From positions 62,001 through 126,000 of the forward strand of contig NZ_JSEE01000007.1 in the NCBI RefSeq assembly GCF_001625355.1: a stretch of 64,000 nt of DNA, in the 5' to 3' direction. Positions 16,804 to 24,888 of this stretch are shown here, piece after piece. Source of the stretch: Marinomonas sp. TW1. GTDB taxonomy: Bacteria > Pseudomonadota > Gammaproteobacteria > Pseudomonadales > Marinomonadaceae. Positions within the stretch are counted from its first letter, which is position 1, and each line of letters opens with the position of its first letter. The translations under genes and the position numbers were made by a program. The notes under the pieces were generated by a model. That model was not told the DNA's origin, searched no databases, and saw only the letters and a program-made list of their open reading frames with translations.

Positions 16804-18320
16804 TGGAAATTATGGCTTCTTTTGGTGTTTTTGGTAACACGTTACTGACTCTTTTATCATCGCCAACAAATTTACTGATTCTGATGGGGGCGTCGTTCTG
16901 TGGCATTATTTTTGGCGCATTACCCGGACTGACGGCGACGTTGGGTGTGGCGCTATTAACAACCTTGACCTATGGAATGGACGTTAGTACCGCGCTAATT
17001 GCGTTACTGGGCTTATATGTCGGTGCCATTTATGGCGGATCGTACCCTTCGATTTTAATCAATATTCCTGGTACCGCTGCGGCGGCGGCGACGGCATTAG
17101 ATGGCTTTCCTTTGGCTCAAAAAGGTGAGGGTGGTCGTGCCTTGGGTTTGACCACAACGGCATCATTAATCGGCACTTTCTTGGGTATTTTGGTTCTGGT
17201 TGTTGCAGCTCCAATGGTGGCAAAAATGGCGTTGCAATTTACCTCTTTTGAATTCTTCTTGTTGGCTCTATTTGGCATCATAATTAGTGGCACATTAACA
17301 AGCTCTGATTTAGTGATTAAAGGCTGGATTGCAGGTTTAATCGGACTTGGCTTGTCGACAATTGGTCGTGATCCATTACAGTTCTTCCCTCGCTTTACAT
17401 TCGATATGCCAGACCTTGATCAAGGTTTAGAAGTCGTGCCTGTTTTGATTGGTGCATTTGGTATTCCTCAGGTCATTAAAGCGTTACGTAACAAAGAAAG
17501 CCTAGGGGTAATGAAACAGTTTGGGCGTATTTTACCGGAATGGAAAACGTTGTTTAAAAACCGCACGAATATCACTCGTTCTTCAATGATCGGTATTGGG
17601 ATTGGTGCAGTCCCTGGCATTGGTGAAGACATTGCTGGTTGGGTTTCTTATGGGGCCGCGAAGAATACTTCTAAGCATCCTGAAACCTTTGGTACCGGTG
17701 AGCCTCAAGGCATTATCGCGTCTGAAACGGCTAACAATGCTTGTATTGGTGGCGCATTAATACCTTTATTAACATTGGGGATTCCTGGTAGCCCTCCAGC
17801 GGCAATGCTATTAGGGGCTTTGATGCTTCATGGCATTACACCGGGCCCTATGATTGTTATAGAAAGCCCTGATTTCTTAATAGAAGTTACCGCCATTCTT
17901 ATTTTGTGTTCCGTCGCCATGTGGTTAAACGGCATGTTCTTGGCAAAACAAGTGGTTAAGGTTTTACAAATTCCTGCGTCTATTTTCCTTCCTGTCGTGA
18001 CTTTGATGTGTATTTTGGGTTCTTACGCGTTGGGTCTAAATATCTTTAATTTATACCTCATGGTCATTGTTGGTGTATTTGCCTACTTCTTAGACGAAAT
18101 GAAATACCCCATTTCTCCGCTGGTTATCGGTGTAATTTTAGGACCAATGGCAGATGAGAACTTACGTCGAGCATTGATGGTGTCGGAAGGTAGCTTAATG
18201 CCATTCATTGAACGTCCTATTTCCATCGCGTTGATCTCTGTGATCGTTTTAATTGTTATGACAAAAATGCCGTTTTATCAAAGTTGTAAAAAATCGCTGA
18301 TCTCATTATTCAAAAAATAG
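16803..18320 (+). CDS. tctA: Tripartite tricarboxylate transporter large membrane subunit
   Basis: A 505-residue TctA-family permease with about eleven to twelve membrane segments. Signature stretches include GALPGLTATLGVALLTTLTYG near residue 40, YGGSYPSILINIPGTAAAAATALDGFPLA, the mid-protein GAVPGIGEDIAGWVSYGAAK and IPLLTLGIPGSPPAAMLLGAL. These are the conserved Pro-Gly loops thought to form the substrate path. The start at 16803 overlaps the tctB stop and has GGAGAG upstream; a GTG at 16788 is less likely. It completes a three-part transporter for an unidentified carboxylate, probably the acid sugar handled by the neighbouring enzymes. Confidence 0.92.
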   Translation: MEIMASFGVFGNTLLTLLSSPTNLLILMGASFCGIIFGALPGLTATLGVALLTTLTYGMDVSTALIALLGLYVGAIYGGSYPSILINIPGTAAAAATALDGFPLAQKGEGGRALGLTTTASLIGTFLGILVLVVAAPMVAKMALQFTSFEFFLLALFGIIISGTLTSSDLVIKGWIAGLIGLGLSTIGRDPLQFFPRFTFDMPDLDQGLEVVPVLIGAFGIPQVIKALRNKESLGVMKQFGRILPEWKTLFKNRTNITRSSMIGIGIGAVPGIGEDIAGWVSYGAAKNTSKHPETFGTGEPQGIIASETANNACIGGALIPLLTLGIPGSPPAAMLLGALMLHGITPGPMIVIESPDFLIEVTAILILCSVAMWLNGMFLAKQVVKVLQIPASIFLPVVTLMCILGSYALGLNIFNLYLMVIVGVFAYFLDEMKYPISPLVIGVILGPMADENLRRALMVSEGSLMPFIERPISIALISVIVLIVMTKMPFYQSCKKSLISLFKK

Positions 18321-18433
18321 TGAGGGCAACAGTATATTTGATACACATTTATATAGAACAAAAAGGTGTGGGGTTGTCTCACTTTCAACCCCTTTCGCGA
18401 TGGTTTTTTATTATTTCATGGCTGAGGTTTTCG

Positions 18434-18727
18434 ATGTATGTAATTACGGTGGTGTTTATTGTTTATCAAGAAAATATGGAAGAATTTTCAACATTGGTAA
18501 ATAAGCAAGCAGTGGATTCATTAACAAAAGAAAGTGAGTGTCATCTTTTTGATGTCGCAGTAGGAGAAGGAAACGGAACAACGGTGCCTTTTTTCCTATA
18601 TGAAATTTACAGCACAAAAGCCAGTTTTGATGCGCACTTAGCCTCAGATCACTTTAGTGATTTTAGTGATAAAACGGCCAGCATGGTTGTTAAAAAAGAT
18701 GTGCAAGCATGGAATAAAATAAATTAA
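18434..18727 (+). CDS. Small antibiotic biosynthesis monooxygenase-fold (YgiN-like) protein
   Basis: A 97-residue protein that fits the dimeric alpha/beta ABM fold. VVFIVYQENMEEFSTLVNKQ, ESECHLFDVAV, VPFFLYEIYSTKASFDAHL and HFSDF match the strand-helix-strand order of quinol monooxygenase YgiN-like proteins, including the conserved YEIY and HL. The ATG at 18434 follows TGAGG; an upstream GTG would add an unrelated hydrophobic tail overlapping tctA. It is co-directional between tctA and the kinase. Such proteins appear in several sugar-acid clusters, where their role is uncertain. I infer only that it belongs to the pathway. Confidence 0.7.
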   Translation: MYVITVVFIVYQENMEEFSTLVNKQAVDSLTKESECHLFDVAVGEGNGTTVPFFLYEIYSTKASFDAHLASDHFSDFSDKTASMVVKKDVQAWNKIN

Positions 18728-18777
18728 GTTAGATTTTCCTACTTTTGTTAGGACTGTCTATAAATAAGGAGTTTATT

Positions 18778-20043
18778 GTGAGCGTTTTATTAGGTTGCAT
18801 TGCAGACGACTTTACTGGTGCGACAGATTTAGCAAGCTTTTTAGTGCAATCCGGCATGAGAACCGTTCAATTGATCGGTGTCCCAACAGAACCTGTTGAT
18901 TTGTCAAATGTGGATGCCATAGTCATTGCGCTGAAATCACGAACACTTCCATCTCAACAAGCGGTTACGCAATCTATTGAAGCGCTTGAATGGTTAAAAG
19001 CACTTAATTGTGAACAGTATTATTTTAAATATTGCTCGACGTTTGACTCCACCGATAAAGGTAATATAGGTCCTGTGACGGACGCTTTGCTGGATAATTT
19101 GCAAGAAGACTTCACGGTGCTTTGTCCTTCATTACCTGTGAATGGCCGTACTGTGTACAAAGGAAATTTGTTTGTTAACAATGAATTACTCAGCGAAAGT
19201 GGTATGCGCAATCACCCTTTAACCCCTATGAAAGACGCCAATTTACTTCGTGTCATGGCATCTCAGTCATCTGGTCCTGTTGGTTTAGTGCCTTTTGAGA
19301 TTATTTCAAAAGGGGCCAAAAATGTGAAAAAAGCCTTCTTGGAATTGGCTAAAAAACATCGTTACGCGGTGGTTGACACTATATCCAATGAGGATCTACA
19401 CACAATTGGCGAAGCCTGTGCGGATCTTAAATTATTAACTGGTGGTTCAGGGTTATCAGTTGGTCTTGCTAAAAACTATGTTGATAAAGGTTTGTTTGAA
19501 ATCCGAAACAATTCTGCAGAACTGAGTAAAGTAAAAGGCGAAGCCGTAGTTTTATCGGGCAGCTGTTCGGAGATGACACAAAAACAAGTTGCGCGATTTA
19601 AAGAAAGCTTTTTATCCATGAAAATATCCCCGCTTGAGCTCAAATCTGGTCAGAATTCATTAGCAAACGCTCTGGCTTGGTTTGAGAAAAATCGTAATGC
19701 TGGTGCGCTTATGTTTTACGCAACAGATACCCCTGACAATATTCGCCGTGCCCAAGAGCTATTGAGCGTTGAAGAAGCGAGTGAATTAGTGGAAAACTTT
19801 ATGGCGGAATTGGTTGCCGCGCTTTCTCAAAGAGGGGTGAAGAAATTTATTGTGGCTGGTGGCGAAACTTCTGGTGCCGTGGTTAAAGCACTTAATCCAA
19901 GTGTCTTAAAAATAGGGGGCAGTATTGCTCCGGGCGTGCCTCTTACTGAAATGGTGGGTGATGTTCCAAAATTGATCGCTCTAAAGTCTGGAAATTTTGG
20001 CGATGAGTTTTTCTTTGAAAAAGCCTTAGAAATGATGCAGTAA
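18778..20043 (+). CDS. otnK: DUF1537-family four-carbon acid sugar kinase (3-oxo-tetronate kinase-like)
   Basis: A 421-residue kinase. The N-terminal GCIADDFTGATDLASFL is the hallmark of DUF1537, with the substrate-binding Asp-Asp and Gly-Ala-Thr-Asp. STFDSTDKGNIGPV and CPSLPVNGRTVYKG line the acid-sugar pocket. The C-terminal ATP domain shows VLSGSCSEMTQKQ and VAGGETSGAVVKAL, ending in PKLIALKSGNFGDEFFF. Known members phosphorylate 3-oxo-tetronates, D-threonate or related acids. The GTG start at 18778 is supported by AAGGAG six bases upstream. Next to a class II aldolase this is the OtnK-OtnC pairing, which yields dihydroxyacetone phosphate. The exact substrate stays open because the usual otnI and ltnD are absent. 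Confidence 0.85.
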   Translation: MSVLLGCIADDFTGATDLASFLVQSGMRTVQLIGVPTEPVDLSNVDAIVIALKSRTLPSQQAVTQSIEALEWLKALNCEQYYFKYCSTFDSTDKGNIGPVTDALLDNLQEDFTVLCPSLPVNGRTVYKGNLFVNNELLSESGMRNHPLTPMKDANLLRVMASQSSGPVGLVPFEIISKGAKNVKKAFLELAKKHRYAVVDTISNEDLHTIGEACADLKLLTGGSGLSVGLAKNYVDKGLFEIRNNSAELSKVKGEAVVLSGSCSEMTQKQVARFKESFLSMKISPLELKSGQNSLANALAWFEKNRNAGALMFYATDTPDNIRRAQELLSVEEASELVENFMAELVAALSQRGVKKFIVAGGETSGAVVKALNPSVLKIGGSIAPGVPLTEMVGDVPKLIALKSGNFGDEFFFEKALEMMQ

Positions 20044-20166
20044 ATATCCAAGGGAATAAACCGCATCATTGTATTTGTATGATAAAGAATCCCTTAATGT
20101 CTAACCGTTAGCATCGTAAGGTGTTGTAAAAATTTTAAGTTTAGCTTGAGTGAAAGGCGAAATAAC

Positions 20167-20799
20167 ATGACAGAACAAGAACAAAGAATACAGGTTGTTG
20201 CCTTGGCAAAATCCATGTTTGATAGAGGGTATGCTACGGGGGGCGCAGGCAATTTATCGGTTAAAATTGATGACAATAGACTCCTTACTACGCCAACAGG
20301 TGCTTCTTTTGGGCGTTTAGAGCCAGATAACCTTTCTGTAGTCTCTATGAGTGGAGAGCATTTAGCCGGTAATAGACCGTCCAAAGAAGTCGCTTTTCAT
20401 TTAGAGTTATACCGTAATCGTCCTGACTGCAATGCTGTGGTTCATCTACATTCCACTTACTTAACCGCTTTGTCTTGTTTAAAAGGCTTGGACTCGGAGA
20501 ACGTGATGCGAGCTTTTACTCCATACTATGTCATGCGAGTAGGCCAGCTTCCTTTAATTCCTTATTATAATCCAGGAGACAAACAGATTGCTGTTAGTGT
20601 TGGTGAGTTGGCGAAGAATAATAGTGCTTTTTTATTAGCTAATCATGGGCCAATTGTTTCAGGAAAAGACTTATTGGATGCTGTAGATAACGCTGAAGAA
20701 TTAGAAGAAACGGCAAAATTATTTTTCATACTTTCAGGGCAAAATATCGCTTATATCTCAGATGAAAATATAGATATTCTAAAGCGTAAAAAGCCTTAA
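20167..20799 (+). CDS. otnC: Class II aldolase, 3-oxo-tetronate 4-phosphate decarboxylase-like
   Basis: A 210-residue class II aldolase/adducin-fold enzyme. GYATGGAGNLSVK near residue 22 and LLTTPTGASFGRL near 40 bind phosphate; SKEVAFHLELYRNRPDC includes the catalytic Glu; VVHLHSTYLTAL gives the zinc-ligand His pair near 93-95; and LLANHGPIVSG supplies the third His. The size and motifs fit OtnC, which decarboxylates the product of the DUF1537 kinase. The ATG at 20167 is used, since the upstream TTG at 20146 only adds polar residues. It is the last gene of the rightward operon; no terminator is obvious after it. Confidence 0.85.
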   Translation: MTEQEQRIQVVALAKSMFDRGYATGGAGNLSVKIDDNRLLTTPTGASFGRLEPDNLSVVSMSGEHLAGNRPSKEVAFHLELYRNRPDCNAVVHLHSTYLTALSCLKGLDSENVMRAFTPYYVMRVGQLPLIPYYNPGDKQIAVSVGELAKNNSAFLLANHGPIVSGKDLLDAVDNAEELEETAKLFFILSGQNIAYISDENIDILKRKKP

Positions 20800-21302
20800 A
20801 TAGGATTGAAATAAACTGCTTTTTAGTAATTTATTCTTCTCAAATAATGGCAGAAAAAGTTATTAGGGGATATGTTGCTTTATAAATTTTAATATCTATT
20901 TGATTAACCCTTTTTTATGAAATGCTTTTGTGTCAAGTCTTATCGTTGAGTTTTTTTAGTATTTTATGATGTGCCCTATTTTTTTAAGATAAAAGAAAAT
21001 TATGAAGAGTAATCTAAATCGAATCAAAGCATTTTTGTTTTAGTCTTGCCTTCAATAGGAAACAAATTTTTTTGAAAAGAGAATTGATTCAATGACAACG
21101 GCTTGTACCATTCAGTAGAAAGTTTCCTATTCACAGTTTAAGTTTTTCATGCTCATGGAAACCTCGTGCACAGACTGAAATTTTTATGTGTTTTGTTACG
21201 TAACGACGTCAGCGTATCTCAATACGGAAGCTTCGAAATTTATTACGTGATCGAGGAATCTTGTATATAATTCATTGAGTTATATCTTTTAATCTGGCTG
21301 TT
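20800..21302. other. AT-rich intergenic region
   Basis: These 503 bp lie between the aldolase and the chemoreceptor gene and are very AT-rich. I see no open frame of note and no convincing terminator; the promoter of the chemoreceptor gene probably lies in the last 150 bp. Confidence 0.5.
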
Positions 21303-21308
21303 GTGGTG

Positions 21309-22805
21309 ATGGTAATGACTCATAATCGAGTGTTGAAAAACGATTTTTTTATTTATTGTGGCTTGTTAGTTCAAGTCCCCGTCCTCGCTATCAGCGGCAT
21401 GGTGGGGCAACAACTGCTTGGCTTTAGTTTAGCGTCCGCCGTGTTTGTGTTGTTTGCTACGCAAATAATCTACAGCCTATTCAAGGGGCAGTTGATCTTT
21501 TCAATCCTTTCAGCCGTGCTCATGATGTGCGTGTCATCCTTGCTGATCCAAAGTCAGTTGGGTTTGGTTGAAATGCATTTCCATATTTTTGCCACCATGG
21601 CGATCTTTTTGATTTATCAAAAATGGCAGCCAATTGTTGCCGCTTTGTTAACCACTGCGGTTTACCATATTGGCTTCATGTTTGTGCAAATGAACGGTGT
21701 GATGTTAGGTGATATGCCAATCACTGTGTTTGCTGGTCATCATAGTATGTGGTTGATGTTAGTGCATTGCTTGTTTGCCGGTGCTGAAGCTGGTGTATTG
21801 ATTTACATGGCGTATTTGATGAGCAAAGAGAGTTCTGCTAACTACAAAATCGCCGATGCCATTGAAACCATTTCAGCGACTAGTGATTTGACTGTTCGTG
21901 TGGTTGGGCCTTCTTCCAGTGCAGAACATTCACTGAACGCTTTACTGGATCGTTTGTCCGGTTTGTTTGTGGAATATCAGCGTATCGCAGAAGTCTTGGT
22001 TAGTACCAGTAAGTCGATTCATGATACTGCCGATGAAGCGAATACCAGTACCCATGAAAGTAAGCAACGCTCGCAATATTCTGCAGAGTCAACGGAAAGT
22101 GTGGCAATAAGCATGCAGGATGTTGCGGAAAGCAGTCGTGCTTCTGCTGACATTGTGGGTGCGTTGGAGAATGAAACAGTACAAGACAGTGAAAAAGCAC
22201 TCACTATCATGAAAGACACTGAGTTGTTAGAGCAAGACATCAGCCAAGTTGCTAATCATCTGCAAGCTCTAACGGAAGATGTAGGAGCCATCACTCAATT
22301 ACTGGAGTCGATTCGAAGTATTTCCGAACAAACTAACTTGTTGGCATTGAATGCCGCAATCGAAGCCGCTAGGGCTGGGGAATCTGGACGAGGCTTTGCC
22401 GTTGTGGCCGATGAAGTTAGAACCTTGGCACAACGCTCAAGCGATTCGACAGATCAAATTGAAGCGGTATTAAATCGTCTAAATTACAGTGTCAGCCAGA
22501 CGGTTTCCTCTATGGAAGCGGGTAAAGCCAGAACCAGTGTGAATGTGGAGCACGCTTTGACCATGTCTGAGGGGTTGATGTTGCGCTCGAAAAATGCCGG
22601 TGAAGTGTCTTCTTCAAGCAAGGACATTGCGGATGAAATCATTGCGCAAGAGCAAGTGATTCTGTCTATTAATGCCAAAATTCGTGAAAACTTCCAAGCC
22701 ATTGAGTCCTTGTCTCACTTAATGAGTGACCTAGCAGGTAAGAGTGATGACATTGCTCGAGTGACACATGATTATCAAGCTAAAGCGCAAGCCTTTAAGG
22801 TTTAG
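21309..22805 (+). CDS. Methyl-accepting chemotaxis protein with six-TM sensor region
   Basis: A chemoreceptor of about 498 residues. The N-terminal 180 residues form six closely spaced membrane helices, from [17 protein letters not shown] to [19 protein letters not shown], with no large periplasmic domain. No clear HAMP domain follows; instead a helical stretch begins [20 protein letters not shown]. The cytoplasmic signalling hairpin is typical: [20 protein letters not shown] followed by [15 protein letters not shown]. It should bind CheA and CheW and sense something within or near the membrane, such as a hydrophobic compound or energy state. Starts at 21309 and 21315 are both possible. A strong bidirectional terminator ends it. 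Confidence 0.88.
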   Translation: MVMTHNRVLKNDFFIYCGLLVQVPVLAISGMVGQQLLGFSLASAVFVLFATQIIYSLFKGQLIFSILSAVLMMCVSSLLIQSQLGLVEMHFHIFATMAIFLIYQKWQPIVAALLTTAVYHIGFMFVQMNGVMLGDMPITVFAGHHSMWLMLVHCLFAGAEAGVLIYMAYLMSKESSANYKIADAIETISATSDLTVRVVGPSSSAEHSLNALLDRLSGLFVEYQRIAEVLVSTSKSIHDTADEANTSTHESKQRSQYSAESTESVAISMQDVAESSRASADIVGALENETVQDSEKALTIMKDTELLEQDISQVANHLQALTEDVGAITQLLESIRSISEQTNLLALNAAIEAARAGESGRGFAVVADEVRTLAQRSSDSTDQIEAVLNRLNYSVSQTVSSMEAGKARTSVNVEHALTMSEGLMLRSKNAGEVSSSSKDIADEIIAQEQVILSINAKIRENFQAIESLSHLMSDLAGKSDDIARVTHDYQAKAQAFKV

Positions 22806-22855
22806 ACCGTCGTCAAGAGAATGGAGATTGACTAGACTTCGAATTGCCATATAAA

Positions 22856-22890
22856 GAAGGCCCGACTTGTGAGCAAGTTGGGCCTTCTTC
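22856..22890. terminator. Bidirectional terminator, 14-bp stem
   Basis: GAAGGCCCGACTTG at 22856-22869 pairs with CAAGTTGGGCCTTC at 22874-22887 with one G-U pair and a TGAG loop. It separates the converging chemoreceptor and alpha-hydroxy-acid dehydrogenase genes. Confidence 0.9.
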
Positions 22891-22925
22891 GTTAGGGGAT
22901 ATTGATCGAGTTTTGTACTTATAAC

Positions 22926-24089
22926 TTACGTTGTATGGCGAAATTTTTCATGTTGAAACACGATGTCGTCACGACAAACTTTTTCGATGTCTCGGTGGCC
23001 GATGAAGGCCATGGTGAGTTCGGCTTCCTCGTGAAAGATGTCTAACATACGGGTAACACCGGCTTTGCCCATAGCACCAAGGCCATACACCATAGGACGC
23101 CCCACCATCACACCTTTCGCGCCGAGGGATTTTGCTCGGATGATGTCTTGACCACTGCGAATGCCGCTGTCTAGCCAGACTTCAATTTGATCGCCAACTG
23201 CCGCAACGATTTCAGGTAGGGTGCTAATAGAAGAACGAGCGCCGTCCAGCTGTCGACCGCCGTGATTGGATACAACGATCGCATCAGCGCCTAATTTGAC
23301 GCACTCTTTAGCGTCTTCCACTTCCATAATGCCTTTGATGATGAGTGGACCTTGCCATAGGTCGCGGAAGTAGCAGATGTCCTCCCAGCTTAACTTGGTA
23401 TCAAATGAACTCGCTGTCCATTTCATTAGGTCGTTCATGTCGTCCACGCCGGTGGCACAGCCCTGAATGTTACCAAATCCTCGATTGCTGGTTTTTAGCA
23501 TATTCATTGCCCAACGAGGGCGGCGGGCAATGTCGAGCAAGTTTGGAATGGTTAATTTCGGCGGTGCTGTCATGCCGTTTCTGTGGTCGGCATGGCGACG
23601 GCCAATCATTTGCAAATCTAATGTTACGACCAATGCAGAGCAGCCGGCGGCTTTGGCTCGATCGATCAGTTTCTTGGTGAACTCACGGTCTTTCTGCACG
23701 TAAAGCTGAAACCAGAAAGGCGATTGCGTTTTGGCGGCGACGGCTTCTATTGAGCATATGCTCATTGTTGATAGGGTAAAAGGCACACCAAACTCTTCTG
23801 CGGCTTGGGCGGCGAGGATTTCCCCATCAGCATGCTGCATACCCAATAAACCGACTGGGGCTAAGGCCAATGGCATTTTCACATTATGCCCCACCAGTTG
23901 AGTGGCGAGTGAGCGTGGCTCTAGATCTCGTGCCACTCTTTGGCGAAACAAGATGTGATCGAAGTCGGAGGTATTTAACTTAAGGGTTTGTTGTGTCCAA
24001 GAACCTGACTCGCAATAGCCTTGAAACATCTTAGGAACGCGTTGGTGATATAAGCGTCGTAAATCATTCAATTCGCAAATCAGACTCAT
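22926..24089 (-). CDS. FMN-dependent alpha-hydroxy-acid dehydrogenase (L-lactate dehydrogenase type)
   Basis: A 387-residue TIM-barrel flavoprotein of the LldD/glycolate oxidase family. MPLALAPVGLLGMQHADGE near residue 73 binds FMN; WFQLYVQKDREF and LVVTLDLQMIGRR line the pocket; the active-site histidine is in IVVSNHGGRQLDG near residue 275, followed by WLDSGIRSGQDIIRAK and GVMVGRPMVYGL that hold the phosphate. LldD oxidises L-lactate to pyruvate and passes electrons to the respiratory chain. Lactate is the most likely substrate, but mandelate or other 2-hydroxy acids cannot be excluded. It stands alone, without lactate permease or regulator nearby. Confidence 0.88.
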   Translation of the reverse strand: MSLICELNDLRRLYHQRVPKMFQGYCESGSWTQQTLKLNTSDFDHILFRQRVARDLEPRSLATQLVGHNVKMPLALAPVGLLGMQHADGEILAAQAAEEFGVPFTLSTMSICSIEAVAAKTQSPFWFQLYVQKDREFTKKLIDRAKAAGCSALVVTLDLQMIGRRHADHRNGMTAPPKLTIPNLLDIARRPRWAMNMLKTSNRGFGNIQGCATGVDDMNDLMKWTASSFDTKLSWEDICYFRDLWQGPLIIKGIMEVEDAKECVKLGADAIVVSNHGGRQLDGARSSISTLPEIVAAVGDQIEVWLDSGIRSGQDIIRAKSLGAKGVMVGRPMVYGLGAMGKAGVTRMLDIFHEEAELTMAFIGHRDIEKVCRDDIVFQHEKFRHTT

Positions 24090-24144
24090 TTGTTTTCCTT
24101 ATTTTGGTCGACTTTTGAGCGTTTATGTTAGCAGCTTTGTTCTT

Positions 24145-24330
24145 TGCCCGGTATTCAGTTAGTTTTTCTCTCTGCCCGGTATTTTGTTCGTTTCCTCTGG
24201 TTGGCTTTGGTTGGGGGAGCTTCTTTATCTTTGCCTGAGGTTTGTTCATGTGCTTCTCATTAGCTTTGGTCGGGGAGCTTTTTTCCGCCCTGCTAGGCGG
24301 GTAACTTTTGTCTAGCGCCACAAAAGTAAC
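24145..24330. repeat. Cluster of short direct and inverted repeats
   Basis: TGCCCGGTATT occurs at 24145 and 24173; a GCTTTGG-GGGGAGCTT unit occurs at about 24205 and 24263; CCGCC at 24285 pairs with GGCGG at 24296; ACTTTTGT at 24304 pairs with ACAAAAGT at 24320. The AACTTTTG-CAAAAGTAACC part is like elements often dispersed in gammaproteobacterial genomes, so this is probably a non-coding repetitive element. Confidence 0.55.
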
Positions 24331-24447
24331 CAAAAAGTCGCTTAAATCCTTTCGCACATTCAGGAACGTGTCGAGCATTTTTTGCTGACAGGCTCATTAT
24401 CTCTTTTTACGTTTAAAAGCGTTTCACACATGACGAACTCTCCTGTT

Positions 24448-24475
24448 CCTTCCCCTTATGTCTTCAAGGGGAAGG
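24448..24475. repeat. 10-bp inverted repeat
   Basis: CCTTCCCCTT at 24448-24457 pairs perfectly with AAGGGGAAGG at 24466-24475 over an 8-base loop. It sits in the repeat patch without flanking genes and lacks a T-run. Confidence 0.6.
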
Positions 24476-24528
24476 TTAGGATGGGGTTAGTCCAGCAGCC
24501 TCAAATTGGCTCACCACTAACAACGAAA

Positions 24529-24562
24529 CGTAGGTCTGATCAGCGCAGCGCCATCAGACGTA
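24529..24562. repeat. REP-like palindromic element
   Basis: GTCTGAT at 24534-24540 pairs with ATCAGAC at 24553-24559, flanked by ACGTAG and GTAAC, with a GC-rich CAGCGCAGCGCC middle. The layout resembles extragenic palindromes of enteric and marine bacteria, in which a CTGAT-ATCAG stem flanks a GCGC core. Confidence 0.55.
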
Positions 24563-24827
24563 ACCTTGTGAGCAGTCATCAAAAACTATACTTTGATAAA
24601 GTTTATTTTTGAGGTTGCCAATGATTGGCTCGCTTTGTCTAAAAAATAATCACAGTTTTGCACGTTTACGCTGGTAGAAAAAGAAAAAGTCTTTTAGTAT
24701 CAATGGATAAGAATATCTCCAGCAAAAATAACGCGCATGCTCGTTTTTCCAGATTTGGATTTTGTGAATAGGTTAATAAAAACATTACTTTTCAGTTGTT
24801 TATAAAGGTCTTGGCGAAATTTTGGAA

Positions 24828-24855
24828 TTGTCTAAACGCGCATGCGCACTATTAA
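24828..24855 (+). promoter_or_regulatory. Possible promoter of the first cassette gene with palindromic spacer
   Basis: TTGTCT at 24828-24833 and TATTAA at 24850-24855 are 16 bp apart. The spacer contains the perfect 10-bp palindrome GCGCATGCGC at 24838-24847, which could be a repressor site. GTTAG at 24860-24864 may be the recombination boundary of the first cassette. Confidence 0.35.
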
Positions 24856-24888
24856 AAATGTTAGTTTTCTAGAAAGGATGCGAATTTA

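Larger units (their letters stand above)
24090..24888. other. Repeat-rich intergenic region before the cassette array
   Basis: No gene is convincing in these 800 bp. Open frames at 24064-24378 and 24382-24612 are translations of repeats. The first half holds short direct repeats and palindromes (24145-24330, 24448-24475, 24534-24559). The last 150 bp are AT-rich and include two copies of ACGCGCATGC (24731 and 24836) and a possible promoter of the first cassette gene. Confidence 0.6.

Noticed and set aside
24064..24612. Open frames of 104 and 76 residues before the cassette array
   Set aside because: They translate short repeats and palindromes (low-complexity Lys/Pro/Asn text) and have no ribosome binding site; treated as repeat DNA.
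24860..24866. attI or attC core site before the first cassette
   Set aside because: Only GTTAG is present and no paired boxes or hairpin were seen upstream; noted as a possible boundary but not called.
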